A stretch of DNA of 64,000 nucleotides from a virus. Location: positions 1-64,000 of the IMG/VR virus record IMGVR_UViG_3300043331_001676; one strand, written 5' to 3'. Positions 54,238 through 63,476 of the stretch are shown in pieces. Made by a program: the position numbers and the translations under genes. The notes beneath the pieces are model-generated. The model made no database searches. It was not told the DNA's origin and was given only the letters and a program-made list of their open reading frames with translations. Positions within the stretch are counted from its first letter, which is position 1. The number at the start of each line of letters is the position of its first letter.

Positions 54238-57081
54238 TTGGCACTTACATTGGGTGATTTAGTCGTTTTCCTTCGCGGGAATAGCGATCATTTAAATAAA
54301 AGCCTCGATTCCGCCGAGCAGAAGTCCCGCTCTGTGGCCGGCAACATCTCCGGCTTCTTTCAGAACGCCTTCTCCTTTATGACCGGACAGGTCATCACCA
54401 ATGCCTTAAGTGGCATTGTGAATAGCCTGGGCGCGGTCAAAGACGCCATGATCGGCGGCAATACTGCCTTCGAACAATATGAAACTCAATTCGCTGTTCT
54501 TTTAGGCAATGCGGATTTGGCCCAAGCCCGCCTGCAAGAATTGGCTGAATTTGGACAGAGGACACCTTTTGAATTACCGGAACTAACACAGGCCGACCGC
54601 ATTCTGCAATCCTTCGGCCTGCACGCCCCGGACGTTACCGCTCACTTCAAACAGATGGGCATTGACATCCGCACCATCACCGGGGATATCGCCGCCGGGA
54701 CCGGCGCTTCCTTCCAGGAAATTGCCACCCTTATTGGCCGCTTCAGCGCCGGGGCCACCGGCGAGGCTATCCAGCGCTTCCAGGAACTGGGCATCACCAC
54801 GCGGGCCGAGATGGCGGCGATGGGGGTTGAGTTCTCCAAATCAGGCGAACTAACCTCACCTCTGAATGAGGCTATGGACGTGGTGCTGCAACTGATGCAG
54901 CAGAAGTTCGGCGGGATGATGGAGGCCCAGAGCCAGACCCTGGGCGGGATGTGGTCTAATTTTCAGGACTGGGTCGGCAACGTGGCCCGGACCCTGGGCG
55001 AACCCATTTTCGACCGGCTCAAAGAGGGCCTGCAAGGCTTCCTGGAGCTGGTCCAACCCGGCTCGCCGGTAGATAACGCGGTCAAGGAATTTGCCAATAC
55101 CATCCGCCTGAGCCTGGACCTGATCGGCACGTTATTTCAGGCCCTGACCGGCGGCGGCCTGGGCGCGACCATCGAGAGCTGGGCCACTTCCCTTGTCAGC
55201 GCCCTGGAGCGGGTCAACGCCTTCCTGCGCCAGCTCAAGGACGAAATCCTGGGGCTGACCGCTGGCGACATACTGGGCGAGCTGGGGCCGGGGCTGGACG
55301 CCTTAAACCAGCAGATGAACCAGTCCCTGGCCGACCTGTCCAACCGGCACAACCAGACCATCTCCAGCTTGCAATCCCAACTGACCAATGCCGCCGATAA
55401 GTTGGGCCAGGACCTGGCCGCGATCAACGAGAAGTACGCCGATAAGATCGCCGATCTACAGGAGCGCCTGGTTGAGACGGCGGAGAGTTTTAGCGAACGG
55501 CTGAACGACCTGGCCGAAGCGCACGGCAAGCGCCGGGCCAAACTGGAAGAGCAGATCGCCAAAGCCGTTGCTGACCGGGAAGAAAAGCTGACCGAGCTGA
55601 AGGCCGAGCACGAGCGCCGGCGGCGGCAGCTCTCGACCGACCTGATGCTGGCCGAGAGCGAAGAGGAATATCTGCGCATCCAGGCCCAAATGCGGACCGA
55701 GGATGAAAAGTACGCCGAGCAAAAGAGCAAGGCCGAGAAGGCCGGCGACGAGCAGATTAGCGAGCTTCAGGCCCGGCTGGCCGAAGAGGACGCCGAGTAC
55801 GCCAAGCAGGAGGCCCGGCTTAAGGCGCAGCGCGATAAGGCCCTGGCCGATCTGAACGAACAACTGAGCAAGGTTGAAGCCGCCAAGGCCAAAGAAGTGG
55901 CCGAGGTCCAGAAGGCTTATGACCAGCAAGTGGCTGCGCTCAACGCCAAGATCGCCGCCGAGAATGCGGCCTACGCCCAGCAGCAGGAAGAGATCAGGGC
56001 GATGTACGCCCAGCGCATGGCCGATTTCGAGGCGGAAATTAACGCCCGTGCGGCGGCCATCGGCCAGGGGCCGGCGGCCCAGGTCGGGGCGATGATCCGG
56101 GACTGGATTGCCCGCTTTGATGAATTCAAGGCCAGTGCGGCGGCAGCCTGGGCTGAGGTCCAGCGGATCGTCGGCATCTTCCAGGAGCAGGGCCTTGGCG
56201 CGGGCCTGAGCGCCCTGGTAGAGCTAGCCACCCAGAAGCTGAACGACTTGACTACAGCCATCAACACCTGGGTCGCCGATCCGGCAGTGGTCGAGCAGTT
56301 CCGCACCTGGGGCCGCAACGCCGGGCAGGCCCTGGTAGATGGGATTGTGTCGCTCTTGACGGGGGAGGGCACCCAGAGCCTGGCCGGGGGTCTTTCCTCG
56401 GCCCTGCTGGGTGCCTGGGTCGCGATCAATACCCTGCCGATTGAGCTGGCAACCTACTTTGTGGAGGGCTTTATCGGGGCCGTGACCTCGGAGGAATCGG
56501 TCGAGCGGCTCAAGACCAGCATCGGTTCGGCCTTGCAGCAGGCCAGTGAGTGGTGGGGTCGGACCCTGGCCGAGTGGGCCGACAGCATCGCCGTGTGGCT
56601 GGCCGAGACCGCCGAGCGCTGGGGCAATGTTCTGACAGAGTTCAATTGGGGCAGCGTGGCCCAGAGCGTGGTGGATGGGGTCGGCGGGCCGTTATTATCC
56701 GGCTTAAGGGACCTGGCTTCTCAGGCCGCGGACGCCCTGCGCGGTATGGCCCAGCAGGGGATGGAGGCGATAGACGCCAACTCGCCCAGCAAGCTGTGGA
56801 TGCCGGTCGGTGAAGCGATGCCCGCCGGCGCCAGCGTGGGTTTTGAGAAAGGCTTGCCCGGTTTGCGCCAGACCATTGCCAAGAGTATGGAAGGGCTGGT
56901 CCCGCCGGCCAACCCGGCTTCGGCCTCGGCTATCGGCGGCTGGGTAACGAACAATATCAGCCTGCTTCAAACTAATAATCTACCCCAGGCCCCGGCGGGC
57001 TTTGACCGGCAGGGTCTGATGAACGACATTCAGCAGCAAACGCTGAATTTGCTGGAGCGGGTTTACACAACGGAGAGTTGA
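54238..57081 (+). CDS. Tail tape measure protein
   Basis: 947 residues, TTG start with AAGGTG. The N-terminal LVVFLRGNSDHLNKSLDSAE and the FEQYETQFAVLLGN/ADRILQSFG segments are typical of tape measure N-terminal domains. A very long Ala/Glu/Lys/Gln coiled coil covers about 370-600, then a region with ANSPSKLWMPVGEAMPAG, a motif common near tape measure C-termini. It sets tail length, about 0.14 micrometres if 1.5 Angstrom per residue holds. Confidence 0.9.
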   Translation: MALTLGDLVVFLRGNSDHLNKSLDSAEQKSRSVAGNISGFFQNAFSFMTGQVITNALSGIVNSLGAVKDAMIGGNTAFEQYETQFAVLLGNADLAQARLQELAEFGQRTPFELPELTQADRILQSFGLHAPDVTAHFKQMGIDIRTITGDIAAGTGASFQEIATLIGRFSAGATGEAIQRFQELGITTRAEMAAMGVEFSKSGELTSPLNEAMDVVLQLMQQKFGGMMEAQSQTLGGMWSNFQDWVGNVARTLGEPIFDRLKEGLQGFLELVQPGSPVDNAVKEFANTIRLSLDLIGTLFQALTGGGLGATIESWATSLVSALERVNAFLRQLKDEILGLTAGDILGELGPGLDALNQQMNQSLADLSNRHNQTISSLQSQLTNAADKLGQDLAAINEKYADKIADLQERLVETAESFSERLNDLAEAHGKRRAKLEEQIAKAVADREEKLTELKAEHERRRRQLSTDLMLAESEEEYLRIQAQMRTEDEKYAEQKSKAEKAGDEQISELQARLAEEDAEYAKQEARLKAQRDKALADLNEQLSKVEAAKAKEVAEVQKAYDQQVAALNAKIAAENAAYAQQQEEIRAMYAQRMADFEAEINARAAAIGQGPAAQVGAMIRDWIARFDEFKASAAAAWAEVQRIVGIFQEQGLGAGLSALVELATQKLNDLTTAINTWVADPAVVEQFRTWGRNAGQALVDGIVSLLTGEGTQSLAGGLSSALLGAWVAINTLPIELATYFVEGFIGAVTSEESVERLKTSIGSALQQASEWWGRTLAEWADSIAVWLAETAERWGNVLTEFNWGSVAQSVVDGVGGPLLSGLRDLASQAADALRGMAQQGMEAIDANSPSKLWMPVGEAMPAGASVGFEKGLPGLRQTIAKSMEGLVPPANPASASAIGGWVTNNISLLQTNNLPQAPAGFDRQGLMNDIQQQTLNLLERVYTTES

Positions 57082-57082
57082 A

Positions 57083-57493
57083 ATGAGCTATCCCCAGTAC
57101 AGCATCGGCCTGACCTATCCGCCCCAGAGTTTTGCCGCCTACAATCCCCCTATCCCCTGGCCGATGAAGTCCACGCCAGAGCTATATTCCGTTACCTTCC
57201 CTAGAGGCGACGGGACAATTTTCGGCGGGGGCTTTCCCTATACAACCCTCGTATTTCAATTTATTGACCAGGGTTCATTGAACCACCTGCTGAACCTCCT
57301 CACTATTGGCGGCGTTTTACACAAGTCTCGCTCCGGCATCTACCTCAAAACCCTTACCCCGGAAGATCAATCGCAGTTTGCAGTTTATACGACCATAATG
57401 ATGCTGCCCGACAAACTGGCCGACTACCGGCAGCCGGGTGGTTTTTATGCGGGCGTGCCTTTTGAATTTCGCCACCTTGAGCCATACCCCTGA
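57083..57493 (+). CDS. Distal-tail-like small protein
   Basis: 136 residues, beta-rich with GLTYPPQSFAAYNPPIPWPM. Follows the tape measure directly (GAGAG site) where distal tail (Dit-type) proteins lie, though it is short for a Dit. Named from order. Confidence 0.55.
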   Translation: MSYPQYSIGLTYPPQSFAAYNPPIPWPMKSTPELYSVTFPRGDGTIFGGGFPYTTLVFQFIDQGSLNHLLNLLTIGGVLHKSRSGIYLKTLTPEDQSQFAVYTTIMMLPDKLADYRQPGGFYAGVPFEFRHLEPYP

Positions 57494-57501
57494 GCTGACC
57501 A

Positions 57502-60264
57502 ATGGCCGATTTACTGACCAGCGACCAGAAGACCAAGCAGCGTAGCGACGGCCACCGCAGTAAGTTCTACTTGTCCGTGGCCAGGCCGGTTGTTCTACTG
57601 ACTGCGACGGTCAACAACGGCTCGATTGCGATGGGCGCGACGACCATTGCCGTGGACAATGGTACCTCGATTGACCCGGCCCGCATCCGGGACAATACCA
57701 TGTTGCACGTGGTCACGGCCTACGGTGTGTACAAGGTGCGGATCATGTCGGCCTCGTTGTCCGGGTCAAACCCCAACCGGACCGGCACAATCGAGACGGA
57801 CTGCAACTCGATTCCGTGGGCCGACAACCAGACGGTCACGGTCTACGAGATGTTCGAGCCGTGCGTCATCCCGCCCACGTTTGACGCTACGACCGGCATC
57901 TCGACCAAGCGCCGGCAGACCTTCGCCGGCCAGACCGCGCAGCCCGGCCCTATCTGCAAGGCCGGCGTCCACCGGGCCGGCTTTGTCGAGGGCAGCCTGG
58001 TCTTTACCTTGAACGGCGTAGCTGAGGCGATGGCTCCGGGCGCGACCATCGTCTCGTGGGCCTGGTCCGCGACCATCGGCGCGATTGCTGCTCCGACCAG
58101 CCAGAATACGACCCTGACCCTGAACGCGCCGGGCGAGGGCTGGCTGTTTTTGACCGTGACCGATTCCAACGGCAAGACGCACACGGCGGTCCGCCACGTC
58201 TGGGGCCACGACCCGGACCCGGAGTCCGCCGACTACCCGTATAGCGACTTCTCAGTCGGCCAGATTTCGCTGACCTTCGACGGCGGGATGCAAATCCCGA
58301 TCAAGGTGACCGGCGTGGCCGACTTCACCGAGTTCGTGGACGGGGCGCTGGTCATGCTCTGGCGCGAGAGCTGGTTCGGCAGCGAGGCCGGCGCGATCAG
58401 CTTCATCACGAACGGCGCGGAGCAGTTGTTCCTGGGCTACATCGCCAAGGATACGATTGTGACCGACTCGGAGCACGGCACGGTCTCGTTTGAGGCCCAC
58501 GCCATGCCGGGCGTCATGAAGACCATGAATATGCAGGCGCTCAGTATCCACGCCGAGAGCACCTTGCAGTATTGGTTCCAGATGCCGACGTTTATGACCA
58601 TGCGCCACATGCTGTACTGGCTGCTTTACTGGCATAGCAATGTCCTGGAGCTGACCGACTGGTTCCTGCCGGCCAGCACAATCAAGAAAAAGTTATTCTC
58701 GTTCAACGAGGGATCGCTCTACAGCCAGGCCCAGGACTGCGCCGGCAAGTTGTTGGCCCAGATCGGCTGCGACTGGGCGGGCCGTATGTTCGTCGAGCAG
58801 GATGTCCAACTCCTGCCGACTGTGGCCGAACGGGATGCCATCGAGGTTGTCAGCGACATTACCAGCCGGGACTGGCGGGGCGAGCAGACCATCATCCGCC
58901 GCCAGCACAATGAAGCGGCAAAAGTCGAGGTCAAGGGCTTCGCCTTCGACGGGGTGAATGTCATCCCGCACTGTTCGGTCGCCCCGTCCCGTATCCCGGC
59001 CACTCGCGGCAGCAAGCGCAGCGTGGATGGCCTGATGGTGGTAAACCAGCTCTATACCGACCAGCTCGCGGGCCGGCTGTACGGCAAGGCCAACAACGAG
59101 TACGAGGATGTCAGGATGCCGTTCGCCGGGGATTACTCGGTCTGCTGCCCGTTCCCGCAGCGTTGGTGGCGCATGAGCCTGGCAGCCGGCGACACCGGGC
59201 GCGGGATCACCGAGACCGACCTGCGCATGCTGCCCAGAGTGGTCAACCTGGAGCTGGACATGGAGAACGGCTGCGTCATCGCCGACGCGGTTTTTGAGCC
59301 AGAGGTCAATGTCCCGGACGGAATCGCCGTGACCTGCCCGGGTACCGGCGACGACCCGCCCGCAGCCAGTCCGCCCTGGCCGCCGACCCCGCCTCCCGGT
59401 GGTGGCGGTTCAATCGGCTTGCCGGCGTTGCTCACCTTCAGCAGCGCCCAGTACCGCGATGACAACGCCGCCGAGTGGAGCGAGTGGAACGCCGCCGTGG
59501 CCACAGGCGGGTATGTTGACCCGTTCTGGAAGCAGAAGCAGGGATCGGCCAACCCGGCCCAGGCCCTGGCCTGGATGAACACCGATGCCGCCACGATCAG
59601 CCAGGTCACGGCCAGCGGGATCACGCCCCGGCAGCCGGCCACGGACCCGCCGAACAGTTGGGGCGACGATCCGGCCCCGACCATCGAGGAGTGCCACATC
59701 GTCCGCAGCATCGGCAGCCGCTTTGTCCAGAATAAGCATTATGCCCTGGTTGGCTTTACCAACGGCTCGAATGAGTGGCGCGGCTGGCTCGCCGTGACCG
59801 AGAACGACTGGCAGGACGTTGAGTGGGTGACCCTGTTTGAGGGCGGCAACGGCGAGACCCGGCCTTTGTGGCTGGCCGAGGATGGGCAGGACGGCTCGCT
59901 GCTGTACGTGACCGTCTGGCAGGATGGGACGCTGTATCTGGACAGGTGGACCACGGCCACCATGACCCTGACCGCCTCGGTTGACCTGGGTGACGTGGCC
60001 GACATCGCCGACATAGATGCCTTTGTCTGGTGGGCCGGTGTGGCAACTGCGCCCGGAGACAAGAACCTGGTCTTTGTTTTTGGCCGGTTGAACGACCCGG
60101 CTGGCCTGGGAACGCAGCATATCGTCAAGAGCCAGAATGGAGGAGCGACGTTGCAAAGCGTGATTGGCAATTGGGGCAGCGACTATTGTGCTGATTTTCA
60201 CGTCAGCGAGACTTCGGGCGGCAACCGCAAGTGGTATGCCGTCCGGGTAGCGGCAGGGAACTGA
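57502..60264 (+). CDS. Large baseplate/tail hub protein with Ig/PKD-like domain
   Basis: 920 residues. A PKD/Ig-like stretch lies at about residues 175-235 (IVSWAWSATIGAIAAP, then LFLTVTDSNGKTHTAV). A central mixed domain follows (to about 600), with Trp-rich CPFPQRWWRMSLAAGDTG near 550. A Pro/Gly linker (about 615-640, PPWPPTPPPGGGGS) leads to a beta-propeller-like C-terminal part with repeated W and D-rich strands. Position after tape measure and Dit-like gene fits the tail hub or baseplate/adhesin. No lytic domain is obvious. Confidence 0.65.
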   Translation: MADLLTSDQKTKQRSDGHRSKFYLSVARPVVLLTATVNNGSIAMGATTIAVDNGTSIDPARIRDNTMLHVVTAYGVYKVRIMSASLSGSNPNRTGTIETDCNSIPWADNQTVTVYEMFEPCVIPPTFDATTGISTKRRQTFAGQTAQPGPICKAGVHRAGFVEGSLVFTLNGVAEAMAPGATIVSWAWSATIGAIAAPTSQNTTLTLNAPGEGWLFLTVTDSNGKTHTAVRHVWGHDPDPESADYPYSDFSVGQISLTFDGGMQIPIKVTGVADFTEFVDGALVMLWRESWFGSEAGAISFITNGAEQLFLGYIAKDTIVTDSEHGTVSFEAHAMPGVMKTMNMQALSIHAESTLQYWFQMPTFMTMRHMLYWLLYWHSNVLELTDWFLPASTIKKKLFSFNEGSLYSQAQDCAGKLLAQIGCDWAGRMFVEQDVQLLPTVAERDAIEVVSDITSRDWRGEQTIIRRQHNEAAKVEVKGFAFDGVNVIPHCSVAPSRIPATRGSKRSVDGLMVVNQLYTDQLAGRLYGKANNEYEDVRMPFAGDYSVCCPFPQRWWRMSLAAGDTGRGITETDLRMLPRVVNLELDMENGCVIADAVFEPEVNVPDGIAVTCPGTGDDPPAASPPWPPTPPPGGGGSIGLPALLTFSSAQYRDDNAAEWSEWNAAVATGGYVDPFWKQKQGSANPAQALAWMNTDAATISQVTASGITPRQPATDPPNSWGDDPAPTIEECHIVRSIGSRFVQNKHYALVGFTNGSNEWRGWLAVTENDWQDVEWVTLFEGGNGETRPLWLAEDGQDGSLLYVTVWQDGTLYLDRWTTATMTLTASVDLGDVADIADIDAFVWWAGVATAPGDKNLVFVFGRLNDPAGLGTQHIVKSQNGGATLQSVIGNWGSDYCADFHVSETSGGNRKWYAVRVAAGN

Positions 60265-60269
60265 TCAAG

Positions 60270-61514
60270 ATGGCTGATTTCAACACGTTAGTCACAGATG
60301 TTTTTAGCGGCAGCACGCCGGTCTCCAACGGGGTGGACAAGCTGTACAACGTATCCGGCAAGACGGTCCAGGAGTGGGATTTGGCGACCGGCCTCTCGAC
60401 GTCGCTGGACCAGGTGGGAGACGACAACGACGGCCTGGCCTTCGTGGCCTGGTTTAAGGGGGCGTTGTACGCCCTCTGGACCGACGAAAGCCCGTTCGAT
60501 GTAGGCATTTCGGTCTGGGACGGCGACTCGTGGAGCCGCGTCTGGACGCCCGACCCGGCCATCAATAGCGCGTTAGCTACGGGTATCTGGGCTACGGCCA
60601 GCCAATTAGTAGCCCTGCCCGGCGCTTACGAGAACCCCGGCTCGGTCCGGCAGGGCTGCGTCTATTCGTCGAACGGCAGCAGTTGGAGCCAGGGGACGGT
60701 GGAGGGCGACAGTGGCTTGATCTTGATACCGGACGGCCCGGTGCTGACCCACGACTCGATTTATCTGAAAGGGTCGTCGGAACACCTGAACCCGCTGGCC
60801 GACGCGCACCTGTACCGCTGGAGCGGCAGCGACTGGGTGAACGTGGTGGACAGCTTTGGCTCGATGTTCAGCGGCACACCGTATCCGTATCTGATCGCGG
60901 TGAGTTGGGACAAGTTCTGGCGCTTTGAGGCGGCCACGCCGGAGACCCGCTACGCCGAGACTGTCACCGGGAGCTGGACGACGACGCCCGACAACGAGTC
61001 GGCCTTGACCATGCTGCCGGTCTACCAGATCAACATGCCCCGAACGTATGGCGCGGCCTCCGGCTTCAGCTTCTTGCAGGCGTGGCTGGACGATACCGAG
61101 GAGTGGGAAGCCGGCGTGTTTGACACCTGGGTGTTGGCGACTTACGGCAGCAACGTCCAGTTTCTGGTCAGGGTGGCCAGCGGTGATGTCTACATGGGCG
61201 TCCAGAAGGCCAGCCCATTTGCCTACAACCTGCTGAAGCGCAGCGCCCCGTTACCGTTCTCGGAGGACCCGAACGTGAGCAAGTTCTACCAGGGCGTCGA
61301 GGGCCTGACCTTACGCTCCAGCCTGCCGTTCAAGAGCGTCCGGCCCGGCAACATGGCCGTGCGCGGCGACGGCAAGGTGGCCATCGGCAACGGCGGCGGG
61401 ACCGGGCCGGCTGTGGTGACCGGCCAGGCCGGCGACAACTACGCCACGTGGACCGACAGGACCGGCAATCATCCCGCCCTGACAAATGGGGTGGTCTGGA
61501 TCAACGGTGAGTAA
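60270..61514 (+). CDS. Beta-propeller-like tail protein
   Basis: 414 residues from the ATG at 60270. Repeated strands with GVDKLYNVSGKTVQEWDL, FVAWFKGALYALWTDE and LYRWSGSDWVNVVDS suggest a propeller of Trp/Asp repeats, related to the C-terminal part of the preceding hub protein. Likely part of the adsorption apparatus. Its stop overlaps the next start. Confidence 0.6.
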   Translation: MADFNTLVTDVFSGSTPVSNGVDKLYNVSGKTVQEWDLATGLSTSLDQVGDDNDGLAFVAWFKGALYALWTDESPFDVGISVWDGDSWSRVWTPDPAINSALATGIWATASQLVALPGAYENPGSVRQGCVYSSNGSSWSQGTVEGDSGLILIPDGPVLTHDSIYLKGSSEHLNPLADAHLYRWSGSDWVNVVDSFGSMFSGTPYPYLIAVSWDKFWRFEAATPETRYAETVTGSWTTTPDNESALTMLPVYQINMPRTYGAASGFSFLQAWLDDTEEWEAGVFDTWVLATYGSNVQFLVRVASGDVYMGVQKASPFAYNLLKRSAPLPFSEDPNVSKFYQGVEGLTLRSSLPFKSVRPGNMAVRGDGKVAIGNGGGTGPAVVTGQAGDNYATWTDRTGNHPALTNGVVWINGE

Positions 61515-62356
61515 TGGATATTAGAGACGTAAGAAAGGCCAGGCAGCGGCATGAGCGGCAGTTCGCCCAGGAGACGGTCGTCTTCAACGGCGACACGGTG
61601 GCCCTGAACGGCACGACCGCCGTCATCGGGGTGCCGAACCACGTCTACGTGCAGCCGTGGGAAGGCGGCGACCCGTTTGCCGTCTTTAACCGCAACGTCA
61701 AGGCCAACCGGCCCAGAGTGGCCGTCCAGGTCGGTTTCGCGCCGTATTCCTCGGTGTTGGAGATTTTGAGGACGGTCATTGACACGTCCTACCTGATCGA
61801 GGCCATCGAGGGCCTGGATGTCGGGCCGCATGCCGGCAGCCACCGGGTAGACGGCGACGACCCGCTGTTTGTTGAGGAGCGAGCTATCCTGTCGCTCCTG
61901 ACCTACCCGACCGGCCAGGAGGCCATCGAGGTCCACGTCTCCAATTATGGCTATTGGGCTGATAGCGGGGTCTGGCAGGTCTTTCCAGGCTACCAGAATT
62001 TTAGCCTGGCCGCGTACCAGCCGGGTTCAGGCTCCCTGCTGGCCCTGGTGTACCTGGACCTGACCACGAACACGCTCGGCGTGGCCGTGGGCGAGACGAT
62101 TGCCCAGGACACCCTGGCCATCATCCCCCCACCGCCCGGCTTGCCGGCGACCCCTGGGAGTGCCACGCCGAGCGCCTTTGTCCGGCTGCGGGCCAGCGCG
62201 ACCGAGATAGGATGGGGTGAGATTTTTGGAGCGCGGGACATTCTGTCTACGTCGGGCCGGCTGCTGACGCTGCGCCAGGATATGATAGAGCTGCTGGCTT
62301 CACAGGAAAATGAATTTGATTTGGCCCTGACGGCGCATGCCGTAAACGGCTGGTAA
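61514..62356 (+). CDS. Tail fibre/baseplate protein
   Basis: 280 residues. Begins with a charged helix (RDVRKARQRHERQFAQE), then beta-rich segments and a Pro-rich part (IIPPPPGLPATPGSATP) and a helical end. Probably a fibre adaptor. Not recognised as a family. Confidence 0.55.
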   Translation: MDIRDVRKARQRHERQFAQETVVFNGDTVALNGTTAVIGVPNHVYVQPWEGGDPFAVFNRNVKANRPRVAVQVGFAPYSSVLEILRTVIDTSYLIEAIEGLDVGPHAGSHRVDGDDPLFVEERAILSLLTYPTGQEAIEVHVSNYGYWADSGVWQVFPGYQNFSLAAYQPGSGSLLALVYLDLTTNTLGVAVGETIAQDTLAIIPPPPGLPATPGSATPSAFVRLRASATEIGWGEIFGARDILSTSGRLLTLRQDMIELLASQENEFDLALTAHAVNGW

Positions 62357-62368
62357 GGAGAGGCATTT

Positions 62369-62863
62369 ATGTACGGAAACACCGGGCCGGGAGACGGAAC
62401 CGGCACAAGTAAGTTCGTCCGGGTCAACAGCCGGGGCGAGCTGATGGATGGCCGGGTGGCCGAGTTGCAGTCCGAGGAGACGCTAAACGACAGCGACAAA
62501 ACGCTGACGGTGCCGGCAGGCTCCGAGTGGGAGGTGCTGTCCATTTACGTCGAGTTGGTGACCACGGCCACCGTGGGCAACCGGCAGATGGCAATCTATT
62601 TCACGGATGAGGCGGATGACATCATCGGCCAGGTGCGGGCCGGGGCGGTGCAGGCGGCCAGCCTGACCCGCTTTTACCAGTTTGCAGCCGGCTTGCCGGA
62701 TTTGGCCGCGTTCCGGGACACCGACTGGCTTTCGACCCCGCTGCCGGCTGGCCTGGTCCTGCCGGCTGGCTACAAGATCAGGGTTTTTGATAAGGCGGCC
62801 ATAGACGCGGCGGCGGACGATATGGATGTCCAGGTGATGGTCAAGGAGAGGCTGGTACCGTAA
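62369..62863 (+). CDS. Beta-sandwich tail protein
   Basis: 164 residues, AAGGAGAGG site. SDKTLTVPAGSEWEVLSIYV, followed by VGNRQMAIYFTDEADDIIG and a last YKIRVFDKAA, forms a beta-sandwich pattern common in phage receptor-binding and decoration proteins. The related gene at 63087-63476 shows a similar pattern, suggesting duplication of the fold. Confidence 0.6.
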   Translation: MYGNTGPGDGTGTSKFVRVNSRGELMDGRVAELQSEETLNDSDKTLTVPAGSEWEVLSIYVELVTTATVGNRQMAIYFTDEADDIIGQVRAGAVQAASLTRFYQFAAGLPDLAAFRDTDWLSTPLPAGLVLPAGYKIRVFDKAAIDAAADDMDVQVMVKERLVP

Positions 62864-63078
62864 TGGCGCAGTTGATCCATGCCCGTAGCCTGTATATCGG
62901 CACGTCCGCCGAGCGCACAGCGACCACGCCGCCCGCCGACGCGGCTGGCCTGGGTTGGTGGGACACCGACCAGGAGACGATGTACTTCTGGTCCGGCACG
63001 GCCTGGGAGGCCGGAAGCGGGATTGGCGGTCAGACGCCGCCAGCACTCAAGATTTGGATAAGTAGGAATTTCAGGTGA
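62863..63078 (+). CDS. Small tail protein with TPPADAAGLGWWDTD motif
   Basis: 71 residues, TAATG overlap with the previous gene. TYFWSGTAWEAGSG-like end (MYFWSGTAWEAGSG) and WWDTDQET resemble the capping repeats at phage fibre tips, where x-G-xx-WWD-T appears. Function as fibre tip unit inferred. Confidence 0.6.
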   Translation: MAQLIHARSLYIGTSAERTATTPPADAAGLGWWDTDQETMYFWSGTAWEAGSGIGGQTPPALKIWISRNFR

Positions 63079-63086
63079 GGTGAAGT

Positions 63087-63476
63087 ATGCCAGCAAATAT
63101 TGATCCAATTTTTACGCTGACGCCGGTCATCGGCATGGCCGCGTTCGATTCGGCCAACACGAACCGGGACGGCTCCGGGACGTTGGCCGACCTGGTGACC
63201 GGGGCAACCAATGGGACGTTGGTCGAGTACGTTGTTTTCAAGGCCACTGTCTCGACCACGGCGGGTATGATTCGGCTGTTTATCCATGACGGTACGAACA
63301 ACAGGCTGCTGGATGAGCTAGAGGTAGACGCCATCACCGTCAGCGCCACGCAGAAGGCTTGGAAGGGTATCTATTACCCCGACTGGTCGCTGGTGCTGCC
63401 GGTCAACCATATATTGAGGGTTGCCACGCACATAGGCGAGATGTTCCACGCCGTCGCCTTTGGAGGCAATTACTGA
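63087..63476 (+). CDS. Beta-rich tail protein
   Basis: 129 residues, GAGGTG site. NTNRDGSGTLADLVTGATNG is followed by strands such as VEYVVFKATVSTTAGMIRLF and NRLLDELEV. A common structural fold of phage tail decoration proteins; its stop overlaps the next start. Confidence 0.6.
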   Translation: MPANIDPIFTLTPVIGMAAFDSANTNRDGSGTLADLVTGATNGTLVEYVVFKATVSTTAGMIRLFIHDGTNNRLLDELEVDAITVSATQKAWKGIYYPDWSLVLPVNHILRVATHIGEMFHAVAFGGNY